Program-made: the position numbers and the translations under genes | The notes under the pieces: generated by a model | What the model was told of the DNA's origin: nothing | The model's input: only the letters and a program-made list of their open reading frames with translations | Database searches by the model: none | NCBI GenBank assembly: GCA_029568995.1 | Contig: JAKPYU010000194.1 | Location: 1-37,357 of the forward strand | Length of the DNA stretch: 37,357 nucleotides | Reading direction: 5' to 3' | Source of the DNA: Candidatus Omnitrophota bacterium | GTDB taxonomy: Bacteria; Hinthialibacterota; Hinthialibacteria; Hinthialibacterales; JAKPRU01 | Shown: one piece after another, positions 8,731-17,000 of the stretch | How positions within the stretch are numbered: position 1 is the first letter of the stretch | Layout: each line of letters opens with the position of its first letter

Positions 8731-8828
8731 ACTTCAACCCCCCTTGTGTTCCCCCCGATCTTCGGGGGGAAGCATAGAGCCGAGCAGAGTTCCTCCCCCA
8801 AAGATTGGGGGAGGTCAGGTGAGGGTTG
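8731..8828. repeat. Inverted pair of the dispersed CTCCCCC repeat (copies 2a and 2b)
   Basis: The 133-base space between hisS and the kinase holds two copies in opposite orientation. Copy 2a begins CTTCAACCCCC at 8733 and has the hairpin CCCCCCGATCTTCGGGGGG (8751-8769). Copy 2b (8791-8828) reads on the other strand as AACCCTCACCTGACCTCCCC plus its hairpin. Copy 2b supplies both the GGAGG and the TTG used to start the downstream kinase. Confidence 0.75.
8810..8814 (+). promoter_or_regulatory. Repeat-derived ribosome binding site of the galactokinase-like gene
   Basis: GGAGG is followed 11 bases later by TTG at 8826. Both lie inside the reverse-oriented dispersed repeat. An in-frame TGA at 8820-8822 blocks any upstream start, and the next in-frame ATG is after the GHMP signature, so a TTG at 8826 (or 8835) must be used. 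Confidence 0.5.
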
Positions 8829-10208
8829 ATTCTATTGGACTTATCAACCGAATTTCCCCGGCTTTTCCATCAAATCTACGGCCACTGGTGCGACTTCATT
8901 GTTCGCGCGCCGGGCCGTGTCAACCTCATCGGCGAACACACGGATTACAACGGATTCCCGGTTCTGCCCATGTCCCTGGAGCAGGCCATCTATGCGGCGG
9001 TTGGTGTTCGCACGGACAAGACGGTCCAAGTCCGCAATGTCGATCCCCTTTATTCCGAACTTACTTTTACGCTGGAATGTCGAATCCCACCCGGCAATCC
9101 GGGCGATTGGGGAAACTATGTCAAGGCTGGGATTCAGGGCGTCATCGACTGGGAAAGGAATCCCAAACCGTTGGAGGCTCTCCATGGATTCGATTGCCTG
9201 ATCACTGGCACGATTCCGCCCGGAAGCGGGCTGAGTTCTTCTTCCGCCCTGGTTGTGGCGTCCGCACTGGCATTCCTGGAAGCCAATGAGATTCCGTATG
9301 AGCGCGCTTCTCTCGCTGAGATGCTGGCTTCTGCGGAGCATTATGTGGGAACCCAGGGTGGCGGCATGGACCAGGCAATCTGCCTTCTTGGTGAGGCGGG
9401 ACAAGCTCTGAAAATCGACTTTTTTCCGCTTCGTGCCTCGCCTGTTCCGTTGCCCGAAGGCTGGTCGATTGTGATCTGCAACAGTCTCATCCGCGCGGAA
9501 AAAACCAGGGCGGCCATGCGTCTTTACAACCGTAGACCCATCGAATGCCGTATCGCCGTGGCCATGCTCGAAAAACAGCGTTTCGGTTCCTATGGGAATT
9601 GTGCGCGTCTGTCTCAGTTGATTGGTCCCGAATGCGGCCCTGAGAACTTATTGGAACAGGCGATGTCTCTCTTTCACGAAGAAGGCTACTCCTGGACAGA
9701 GATCGCGGAATTCCTCAAGGAAGATCCTGATGAAGTCGAAGGGCGTCTGGGCAGAATGCGGGATGGTTCTGTGTTCGGCGAAACGGAGGACGGATTTCAG
9801 CTGCGCAAGCGGGTGCGGCATGTTCTTACGGAGGCCACGCGTGTGGAGCGGTCTTTTCGAGCGCTGTCTTCCGGCGATGTTTTGCAGTTTGCCGAGCTGA
9901 TGAATGACTCGCATCGTTCCTGCCGGGATGATTATGAAATCAGCTGTCCCGAACTGGATGTACTGGTTCAGGTGGCTCGCCTATCCGGCGCGAAGGGTGC
10001 CCGGCTGACCGGCGCCGGATTCGGCGGGTGTACGGTGAACCTGGTTCGTGACGATAAAATTGATGCGTTCCGTGCCATGATTTGGGAGGAGTATCTTCAG
10101 CGCTACCTGATGTTGAAAAGGCCGGAACTTGGGGAGAGTGTCGATTCCGGTGACATGCTCTCCATTTCCAAGCCGGCCCGGGGTTCGGAGATTATGAAGG
10201 CACGATAG
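8826..10208 (+). CDS. galK: GHMP sugar kinase, galactokinase family, GALK2-like
   Basis: Phosphorylates galactose (or N-acetylgalactosamine) at C1 using ATP. The 460-residue protein has the galactokinase signature APGRVNLIGEHTDYN (28-42), the GHMP ATP loop PPGSGLSSSSAL (131-142), GGGMDQ with the catalytic Asp182, and C-terminal LTGAGFGGCTV. It is longer than bacterial GalK (about 380-390) and matches eukaryotic GALK2 in details: the segment SHRSCRDDYEISCPELD, GTQGGGMDQ, and a helical insertion near 275-300 (YSWTEIAEFLKEDPDEVEGR). The first motif, however, has the HTDYN of true galactokinases, so the substrate is uncertain. The TTG start lies in a dispersed repeat. The stop codon abuts the stop of the next, convergent gene with no spacer. 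Confidence 0.85.
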   Translation: MILLDLSTEFPRLFHQIYGHWCDFIVRAPGRVNLIGEHTDYNGFPVLPMSLEQAIYAAVGVRTDKTVQVRNVDPLYSELTFTLECRIPPGNPGDWGNYVKAGIQGVIDWERNPKPLEALHGFDCLITGTIPPGSGLSSSSALVVASALAFLEANEIPYERASLAEMLASAEHYVGTQGGGMDQAICLLGEAGQALKIDFFPLRASPVPLPEGWSIVICNSLIRAEKTRAAMRLYNRRPIECRIAVAMLEKQRFGSYGNCARLSQLIGPECGPENLLEQAMSLFHEEGYSWTEIAEFLKEDPDEVEGRLGRMRDGSVFGETEDGFQLRKRVRHVLTEATRVERSFRALSSGDVLQFAELMNDSHRSCRDDYEISCPELDVLVQVARLSGAKGARLTGAGFGGCTVNLVRDDKIDAFRAMIWEEYLQRYLMLKRPELGESVDSGDMLSISKPARGSEIMKAR

Positions 10209-10649
10209 TCAAACCGCAAACGGTTCGGCGGATCTCGACCGAACAGATCCGCGCTGCGGACCGGTGAAGGGATTAAACTCCTTCGCGCGGCGCACTTCCA
10301 ACTTCCCCTGGATTCTTCCGATGAGCATTTTTCTTGAGGGACGTTTTTCAGCCCACTGAAGCGCTCTCTCGAATTCGTGGGGATCGTCCAGGAATTTATA
10401 CCTGTCTTTTATCCCAAGATCCGCATAACACTGTTTCAGACAGGATTTTTCCGCGCGGGAAATCCCCAGTTCCTCAATCAGCTTATTGTACTTGTCGGAT
10501 GCCCGACCGACTCGTTCGAGATACCGGACCAGATGGATGAGGCCGTTCAGAAGAAAAACGATCACAATGGCCCCCAATACAAAATAAAGCAGCTCAATCG
10601 GAACTGTCCACTCTTGAGTCGGCTGAAATACATTGCCTGTATTCTGCAT
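10209..10649 (-). CDS. Single-pass membrane protein with basic cytoplasmic tail
   Basis: A 146-residue protein. A short polar N-terminus is followed by one transmembrane helix (about residues 19-42, PIELLYFVLGAIVIVFLLNG), then a charged cytosolic region. That region holds a helix pair (YNKLIEELGISRAEKSCLKQ, near 53-73) and a KFLDDPHEFERALQWAE segment near 85-101. The family is not recognised. GGGAGGGG lies just upstream of the ATG at 10649, supporting the start. It converges with the kinase gene, and the two stop codons are directly adjacent. The helix-turn-rich cytosolic part could be a small binding domain, but no function is assigned. Confidence 0.7.
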   Translation of the reverse strand: MQNTGNVFQPTQEWTVPIELLYFVLGAIVIVFLLNGLIHLVRYLERVGRASDKYNKLIEELGISRAEKSCLKQCYADLGIKDRYKFLDDPHEFERALQWAEKRPSRKMLIGRIQGKLEVRRAKEFNPFTGPQRGSVRSRSAEPFAV

Positions 10650-10680
10650 CGTCTTGCCCCTCCCGTTGAGGCGTTTTTAT

Positions 10681-10710
10681 GTGGCGGACCGGCAAGCCGG
10701 ACCACCTCGT
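10681..10710. repeat. GC palindrome in the divergent spacer 10650-10963
   Basis: GTGGCGGACCGGCAAGCCGG contains CCGGC-aa-GCCGG (10689-10700), followed by ACCACCTCG. It stands out against the AT-rich DNA of the rest of this 314-base spacer, which otherwise holds only a candidate promoter. Confidence 0.4.
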
Positions 10711-10829
10711 CAAGTTTCTCCTTCGGTCATTCTTTCCCTCATTTATCGGAATTGCAGGCCATTTCTTAAATTGGCCTGTGAAGATCCAAGTCTATTAAAT
10801 TCAGTGGTATTATATCGCAATTTCCATGC

Positions 10830-10856
10830 TTGTCAAGATGTAAGTTTACATAATAT
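10830..10856 (+). promoter_or_regulatory. Candidate sigma70-like promoter for the Tat-exported protein
   Basis: TTGTCA (10830-10835) and TAATAT (10851-10856) are 15 bases apart in an AT-rich stretch about 110 bases before the ATG at 10964. The spacing is short, so this is tentative. CTTGTCAAG around the -35 element is a small palindrome. Confidence 0.3.
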
Positions 10857-10963
10857 CTTTCTTTTTGTCGGATTTAACAAAGATCGTGAGGCGTATTCGT
10901 AAATAGATGTTCCATGTTTATGATTTCTTTCCAAAGCCCACAAATGGAAGGAGCAGATAGAAG

Positions 10964-12214
10964 ATGTTTCCACGCAGAGAATTTTTGAAGCAGGCCGGTC
11001 TGACCGCCGGATGTACACTGGCATTGCAGAATTCATCCGTGGCCCGTGTGGAACAGCCTGCCAGGATTATCGAACCCTTCCTGGAAGAATACGGATTCTG
11101 GGACTACACCGCCCCCGTGGCGGGAGGCATGGAGCAATTTGGTCCGGATGACTACCGTCTATTGCTCGATGACATGCGGGAAGCAGGGATGAATTCGCTT
11201 GTCATCTGTATCAAATGGCTCACTACCGGCTATTACTCCAGATTGCCTTTTCAGGATCAATTTCCCGGTAACCCGGTTATCGAATCCAAGAACGAATTGA
11301 TTCGTCAGGTAATCCAGGAGACGCATCAACGGAAGATCAAGATTCGATTCAACCTGTGCCTTACCTATTTCGACGCGGAAGTATTTGGAGGAACTCCCTA
11401 CAACACTTTCGACAACAGCAGCGGTGTTCCGTTCCCGCGCCCGATCGGAGTCTATGATACCGATGCCCCCGGCCTGGTGGAGCGGGCCTGCCAGGTTTGC
11501 GAGGAGGTCGTGGAGGAATTCCCCGGAGTGGATGGCTATGTGATCGAGTTGGAGGGTGCGGGAGTTGAAGTGCCTCATCGAATTGACCGGTACAATCAAT
11601 GGGCGAAGGAACACGGGAAACGGCCGTTTTCCGAAATCGGTCATCCCCTGGACCCGCGTGGGATGGATGCCCCCGAATGGAGGGAATATACGACGTTTTC
11701 CCGATTCAAAGTCTTGCGGGCGGTCGAGGAAATCCTTCGCGGCAAGGGCTTTGACGGCGATCTCTTCATGATTTGTGAGACGGGGAATACCGACTACGGT
11801 GTGTATCAGGAGGTCCACCTGCGGAACTTCCACGCCGAGTTTCCCCACTGGGGTGCGCTGACTTATGAATATGAAAAGTGGAATCGACGGTATGCCATGA
11901 TGGAATTGTGCATTGCGCAACCCAAAACGGAGGGGATGCAAGTGTTCTATCTTCCGAGAGGCGTGATGACCTGGGGGCGCTGGCCGTTTGCCCATCCGCT
12001 GCAGGAAAGCTGGAAACGGGATATCGAGGATATTCTGATGTTGCAGCCACACGGAGTCTGGTGGTTCGGATGCGGAACCGTGAATGACGGCGCGCATGTC
12101 GGATTGAAACGGCTGCGTGAAGTTGGATTCAAAGACGGCGTTGACGCGCGAAGGGAACTGATTTGTACTGCCGAGGCGCTGAGTGAGTCCGTGAGTTCCG
12201 ATGCGGGAGGCTGA
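10964..12214 (+). CDS. Tat-exported TIM-barrel-like protein, putative glycoside hydrolase
   Basis: A 416-residue protein beginning MFPRREFLKQAGLTAGCTLA, a twin-arginine signal. The mature part alternates strands and helices as in a (beta/alpha)8 barrel: LLLDDMREAGMNSLVICIKW, KIKIRFNLCLTYFDAEVF, VDGYVIELEGAGVEV, a strand LFMICETGNTDYG, and WGALTYEYEKWN. Glu residues at ends of strands (VIELEGAG; MICETGN; TYEYE) sit where retaining glycosidases keep catalytic acids. That is inference; no CAZy family is recognised. GGAAGGAG at 10946-10953 supports the start. Tat export implies folding before secretion. It stands alone on the plus strand between minus-strand genes, 24 bases from the next stop. 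Confidence 0.65.
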   Translation: MFPRREFLKQAGLTAGCTLALQNSSVARVEQPARIIEPFLEEYGFWDYTAPVAGGMEQFGPDDYRLLLDDMREAGMNSLVICIKWLTTGYYSRLPFQDQFPGNPVIESKNELIRQVIQETHQRKIKIRFNLCLTYFDAEVFGGTPYNTFDNSSGVPFPRPIGVYDTDAPGLVERACQVCEEVVEEFPGVDGYVIELEGAGVEVPHRIDRYNQWAKEHGKRPFSEIGHPLDPRGMDAPEWREYTTFSRFKVLRAVEEILRGKGFDGDLFMICETGNTDYGVYQEVHLRNFHAEFPHWGALTYEYEKWNRRYAMMELCIAQPKTEGMQVFYLPRGVMTWGRWPFAHPLQESWKRDIEDILMLQPHGVWWFGCGTVNDGAHVGLKRLREVGFKDGVDARRELICTAEALSESVSSDAGG

Positions 12215-12238
12215 GTTTATGGTGGCCGAGGAACGGAC

Positions 12239-12727
12239 TTATTCTTTTGAACTGAGATAGCTCTTTACGCCGAATCCGCTGCCGAATCCACCGATAAAGA
12301 CAACCAGAAGTTTGATGAGGTCAAGAAGGAGCTCTTTGTCTGTCGGAAGAAGATAAACGATCAGAAAGACGAACACGCCAAGACCCAGGATGGCATATAG
12401 AAGCGCAAACCATTGGCTCGAGCAACGAATCCTGAAATTATTGACTTCATCTTGGTGCCTATAATCGAGGAGTTTGTGGATATGCTCATCGTTGATCTTC
12501 TCCAAGATTGGATTCTGGAGAGATTCGCTGGAGAATCCCATGATCATCCGAAGCGTTCGATGAATTTCCGGGGACAGACCGTCAAGTTTATCGGTATCTG
12601 CATTGACGGTGGGGTACGAGATACCTTCTCTGTCCGGCCCTCCTGTATCTGCGTCTTCCCGGTCCATCTTTTGACCGGCCCGATCTCTGACAGTGTCTGA
12701 TAAATCCCCGTTCCGTTCCGTACTCAT
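12239..12727 (-). CDS. Membrane protein with two C-terminal transmembrane helices
   Basis: A 162-residue protein. Residues 1-50 are very polar and likely disordered (many Asp, Arg and Gly). Residues 52-100 are helical (LSPEIHRTLRMIMGFSSESL, then a His- and Asp-rich KLLDYRHQDEVNNFR). Two membrane helices follow (about 107-127 and 136-155), ending in GSGFGVKSYLSSKE. The layout of soluble helix, RHQ segment and two helices recalls DUF2335-type membrane proteins, but the match is weak. Its ATG overlaps the stop of the upstream gene (TCAT at 12724-12727 on plus), so translation is coupled. GGAGAACG precedes the start. Confidence 0.65.
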   Translation of the reverse strand: MSTERNGDLSDTVRDRAGQKMDREDADTGGPDREGISYPTVNADTDKLDGLSPEIHRTLRMIMGFSSESLQNPILEKINDEHIHKLLDYRHQDEVNNFRIRCSSQWFALLYAILGLGVFVFLIVYLLPTDKELLLDLIKLLVVFIGGFGSGFGVKSYLSSKE

Positions 12728-13014
12728 TTCATTCGTTCTCCGGGGCGCGATAACACGAGGCCAAGGCTTTCTTCGAGCATTGTTCCCATGAGCCTGAAAT
12801 ACCTGCTTTTTAGAGCTCGGTTGATTTCTTGTTGGATTTCATAGGCAAGGATATGACGCAGGAAATACCTGTAGACCTCCAGGGATAGAAAACCATCTTT
12901 GTACGCCCTCGAAAGTGCGTTTGTTGCCTTCCGTATATCGCTCTTGCTGGGAAGAGGACGGGCTGAAAGACCGTTGACAAGTGCCTGTGCGAACATGGAA
13001 TGGTGTTGTTTCAT
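12724..13014 (-). CDS. Small helical protein, first gene of a two-gene operon
   Basis: A 96-residue, all-helical-looking cytoplasmic protein rich in Leu, Arg and Tyr (YKDGFLSLEVYRYFLRHIL, then EINRALKSRYFRL). There is no signal peptide and no known motif. It overlaps the following membrane-protein gene by 4 bases, so the two products are probably made together and may interact. A good promoter lies upstream at 13071-13098. The ribosome site is weak (GAGTGAAAAC). Its base composition is more AT-rich than neighbouring metabolic genes. A toxin-antitoxin or small defence pair is conceivable but nothing in the sequence proves it. Confidence 0.55.
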   Translation of the reverse strand: MKQHHSMFAQALVNGLSARPLPSKSDIRKATNALSRAYKDGFLSLEVYRYFLRHILAYEIQQEINRALKSRYFRLMGTMLEESLGLVLSRPGERMK

Positions 13015-13070
13015 CGGTTTTCACTCAAAAGTCACTTTCGGCAGTCAATCCCAATTGATTCCTTGTCAAC

Positions 13071-13098
13071 ATAGTATATTCACCTTACGCGATGTCAA
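13071..13098 (-). promoter_or_regulatory. Sigma70-like promoter for the 13014-12239 operon
   Basis: On the minus strand a perfect TTGACA (complement of 13093-13098) is followed after 16 bases by TACTAT (complement of 13071-13076). Transcription would start near 13064, about 50 bases before the ATG at 13014. Confidence 0.5.
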
Positions 13099-13148
13099 GC
13101 AAGGACTTTGTGTCGGGATCGTCGTTTTTCCGATTCATGGGAGGTCCC

Positions 13149-13706
13149 TTAAAAGAACGTTCCTCCGGGGCCGAGACACGCCACCACACCCTGGCTGATC
13201 AGGCCGTTTGAAATGGCGTAATAGGCCACGTAGGAAGCATGAGCCAGGCTCCAGTCCAAAGCGGGACCGGGACTGCGAACTGTGTATTTATAGGCATTTC
13301 CGTAAACATTCAGCGTATGCCCGGATCGGCTGTCGTCGTCGTAGACATATCCCCCATCCCAAATGCTGTCCAAACCCGGCTTGATATTCTGAGGACTTGC
13401 GGTTTGAAACGGATCGATGGGAATGGATGCGATATAGGCGACAGGAGTGGTCAGTATATGATACCGATAGGTGTGTTTTGCCCACCACTTTGTGCCTGTC
13501 CAGTTCGCGCCGCCCGGATAGGTATTGTTGTCCAATCGGTACATTTCCAGGGCGCTTGACAGCGATTTCAGGTCTCCATAGACACGGCTCAGTTTGGCCT
13601 TGGTTTGTGCGTTGATGAAATTGGGGACGGCGATGGCTGCCAGGATTCCGATAATCGCCACCACAATCAGCAACTCAATCAATGTGAATCCGGGCTGTTT
13701 CTTCAT
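13149..13706 (-). CDS. Type II pseudopilin-like protein (paralogue 3)
   Basis: A 185-residue prepilin-like protein: leader MKKQPG, then FTLIELLIVVAIIGILAAIA with Glu at mature position 5. It shares the family blocks with the other copies: LTTPVAYIASIPIDPFQ in the middle, SPGPALDW, and YAISNGLISQG before a final GPGG. The middle carries Trp/Tyr-rich strands (WTGTKWWAKHTYRYH). GGGAGAC lies upstream of the ATG. It is divergent from the giant surface-protein gene, separated by 309 bases that hold that gene's candidate promoter. It could help assemble or export the neighbour, but this is guesswork from position. Confidence 0.85.
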   Translation of the reverse strand: MKKQPGFTLIELLIVVAIIGILAAIAVPNFINAQTKAKLSRVYGDLKSLSSALEMYRLDNNTYPGGANWTGTKWWAKHTYRYHILTTPVAYIASIPIDPFQTASPQNIKPGLDSIWDGGYVYDDDSRSGHTLNVYGNAYKYTVRSPGPALDWSLAHASYVAYYAISNGLISQGVVACLGPGGTFF

Positions 13707-13889
13707 TACCCCAGTCTCCCGTTCTTGACTGTTGGAACTTCAAACCACGGCATTTTATCACCTCGTGCAGGACCTTGTATTGACTCCTGGCCCTGCAAGA
13801 ACGAGTTTTTCAAGATTCCCACAGAGCGGGTGAGCAAGCAGGTATTCCGGTATCTTGCGGGGGGGAGTTCTGTAAAGCAATTTTTCTTC

Positions 13890-13918
13890 TTGACACAAAT
13901 CAAAACATGCAACATGAT
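13890..13918 (+). promoter_or_regulatory. Candidate sigma70-like promoter of the giant surface protein
   Basis: TTGACA (13890-13895), a 17-base spacer, and CATGAT (13913-13918, four of six consensus positions), about 100 bases before the ATG at 14016. The rest of the 309-base divergent spacer shows no other clear signal. Confidence 0.45.
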
Positions 13919-14015
13919 ATCGTTATCTTCGTGGGTGTGCCCGCTGCTGAAAGTGCTTTCAGGCCGGGCCACGTAATATCGTCGGTCAATCATTCTGAGG
14001 ATCGAGGGTCTCGCA

Positions 14016-17000
14016 ATGAAAACCAATCGTTCAACAGTTTCCGGTATCTTCACGTATTTTCTGGTTATTGGTCTGCTTCTTTGGATTGCCCCGATTTCAT
14101 CGGCCCAGGGCACGATTCAGCTGGGTGATGTCACGGCGGATGGAACCATTGACGGCCGCGATGCGCTTGTGGTTCTGCGCGCGATTGCCGGTCTGGAGAC
14201 ACTCACCGCGGAACAGGTTCTCCAGGGGGATGTCTATCCCAACCCTGGAACGGGTGGACGAAGCATTGGAGACGGTGTGCTGACAGAAGACGATGCCCGG
14301 CAGATTCTTCGCTATGCCGTTCGGTTGATTCCAGCGGGAGATTTGACCGGCGATTACCTGGGGGTTCCTCCAACGATCCGGGGATTTGAGCCACGCAGTG
14401 GGAGTCCGGGTGCACTGGTAACCGTGTACGGTGAGAACTTCGCAAGCGGTTCGCTGCAGAACAATCTGGTCCGAATCGGCGACATTCCTGCTCCCGTTCA
14501 GGAACTCACCGGAACCTCCATTGTTATCCGTGTGCCGGAAGAGGCCCAATCCGGTTTGATTGAGGTGCTTACTCCCGGTGGAGCCGCACAAAGCAAAGAC
14601 CAGTTCACGGTCACTCAGGAGATCCAGGGGACTCTTGCTCTGGGTGGTGGGCTTGACGCACAGGATTTCACAATTGTGACCGGGTACGATGAAACCAACG
14701 CCATTGATACGCAAGGCCATTTCAACGTGGACACTCAGCTGGATGGGATATCCCTGATTGGTGCAGTCTCCGATGCGGAAGGCAATAATACATTCCTGGC
14801 ACTGATGCTTCCCGGTATGGATGAGGGGACCGGGGCCAAGGGTGTCAAACAGGCCAATCCCACGGTGCAGGTCAATGCGCTCAGTACGGCGAAAACGCTG
14901 CTCTATCTTCACCCGTTTTTTGCGACCGACAATCCGGTTGCGGTTCGCCGATTCATGGAATTGCTGGATAGCATTCCCGAAGTGGCGACTCTGGCAGGCG
15001 TCATAGCCGAGCGCTATCCGCAGGGTGCGAACGGCCTCGATGATCCCGCGGTATTCGCGGCCTGGTCTGCGGCGGTGATTGCCATTATGGACAATCTGCC
15101 GCCCGGACTGGTTTTCTCCACAGATACTCCTGCCGGTGCGAAACCGTCTACCATTCGACAAGCCGATGCCTCGCTCAGTTCCTGGCTTTCGCCCATGGCC
15201 CGTTCACAGGCGGGACGATATACGAATGCCTCCCCCATGGCCGGGTCGGCGGGCCAGTCCGTGCTGCTCCGTCGAGTAGGAGCGGACTATGTTTATGCGG
15301 AATACGATTCCGATTCCGGTGCGATCACGGTGGGATACCCGGAAACGTGCAACTACAGTCCGCTGGATTGGCTGATTGCGTTTTATCGAGTGGACCCTGC
15401 CGATATGCCGATGGGCCTGGGAAATCCGTATCTGGCGGCCCGGCGCGGCATCCGTCGTCTGGGCGAAGAACAAATTTCTATGCTGCCTTCCAACCAATGG
15501 ACGCAGCGCATCGACATTGTCAGTTATTCCATCAGTTATGCCTTCGACAATGTGTCGAGTTGGATCGGGCCGGATTCCGGCGGATTCCGCATCAATCGAA
15601 ATCAAGAGGGCGTTTATGCCATGCGGATTTACAGCGGGGGGATGTCCCAAAACGATCCACAGGATTTTCAGACGATCCGAAACATTGATGGCGGTATCGA
15701 AAACGCCAATCGTGCCATGATCATCAATATCGGTGTTGCCGTGGTCGATCTGTGGAGCCTGGCATCCGGATCGGAAGAAAGTTTCCTTCGAGATGCGCTC
15801 AAACAAGCAGCGATTAAGGCGTCCATTGTTTTGACCCAGGAAGCCGGACGGCTCTATCCGCCGGGAGCGGAGGACCGAACTCTCGAAATCATTTTCCGCA
15901 TGATTATGGAAATGGGCAAAGGGATCTCCGAGGCTGCGACCAATGCGGGATTGTCTGCCGCACGACAGCGACTCTCCGACACGCTCTCTTCGGCTCTCCG
16001 ATCCTCGAATGCCATTACCGCTGTCCTGGGAAGAATTTCCTCGCTCGGCAAAATCGGCGAACGGGTTGCAGGCATGATGGGCTATCTGCTGAATCCTCTG
16101 GGATGGGAGCTTTCTCCCGCCGGGCCGACTCCGCTCGAAACCTGTTTCGTCCAGATCGGCGATCCGTTCAGTCCCCGAATCACTCAACTGAATCCGGGTC
16201 GAAGCGGACGATTGTCTTCCGTGATCATCTCCGGCGAGCATTTCCAGTCGGATCCTCGAAGCAACATTGTCCGGTTCGGCGATTACTATGCCCGGGTGCT
16301 TGAGGTGGTCAGTCCGAATCAGATGGTGGTCGAAGTTCCCCGACTGGTCCCCAACTTTGAGTATCTGACCGTCACCGTGGAGACAACCGCCTCATCCACT
16401 GTAGCCACCGCCCCGACTCGCTTTTATGTCGATCCCATTCCGTTTATCTCAGAGCTCAGTCCGACGAGGGGGTACTCCAGGCCCACAAATGAGCAGAACC
16501 CATTCTATAACCAGCCCGGGAGTGTTGTCGAAATCCGGGGAGAGAACCTGGATTCTCCGCGCGGCCCGTGGGCGCTTGGCGTGAAGGTGAATGACATTGA
16601 TGCGACGGTTATTTCGGCCTCATCCCGATCCATGCTCTTCCGAGTTCCCAGCGGAATGACCGGCAGCCTCCGGGTTGTGGTCACGGACTACAATCGGGAC
16701 CTGGACAGCAATACACTCTTCTTTCGCGTGTACGATCCTCCGGAGATTTCGCAAATGCCGCCGTCTGCTGTCCAGGCAGGGGAGAGTTTTGCCATACGTG
16801 GCTCGAACCTCCTGAACGCGTGGGTTCAAATCGGCGATACATTCGCTACCGTGATTCATTCCGATCTGCGAAGCATTCTGGTTCGAATGCCGGATGTCGG
16901 CGACGAGGACGAATCGGTTCCGGTTATTGTTTGGACCCCCAGCGGGTCCGCACGAAGCAATGTGACACGTGCCGCCGGTCTTGTGCAGCCCGAAATCACG

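Noticed and set aside
7298-8737. Minus-strand open frame of 479 codons
   Set aside because: Antisense shadow of hisS caused by GC bias; no motif.
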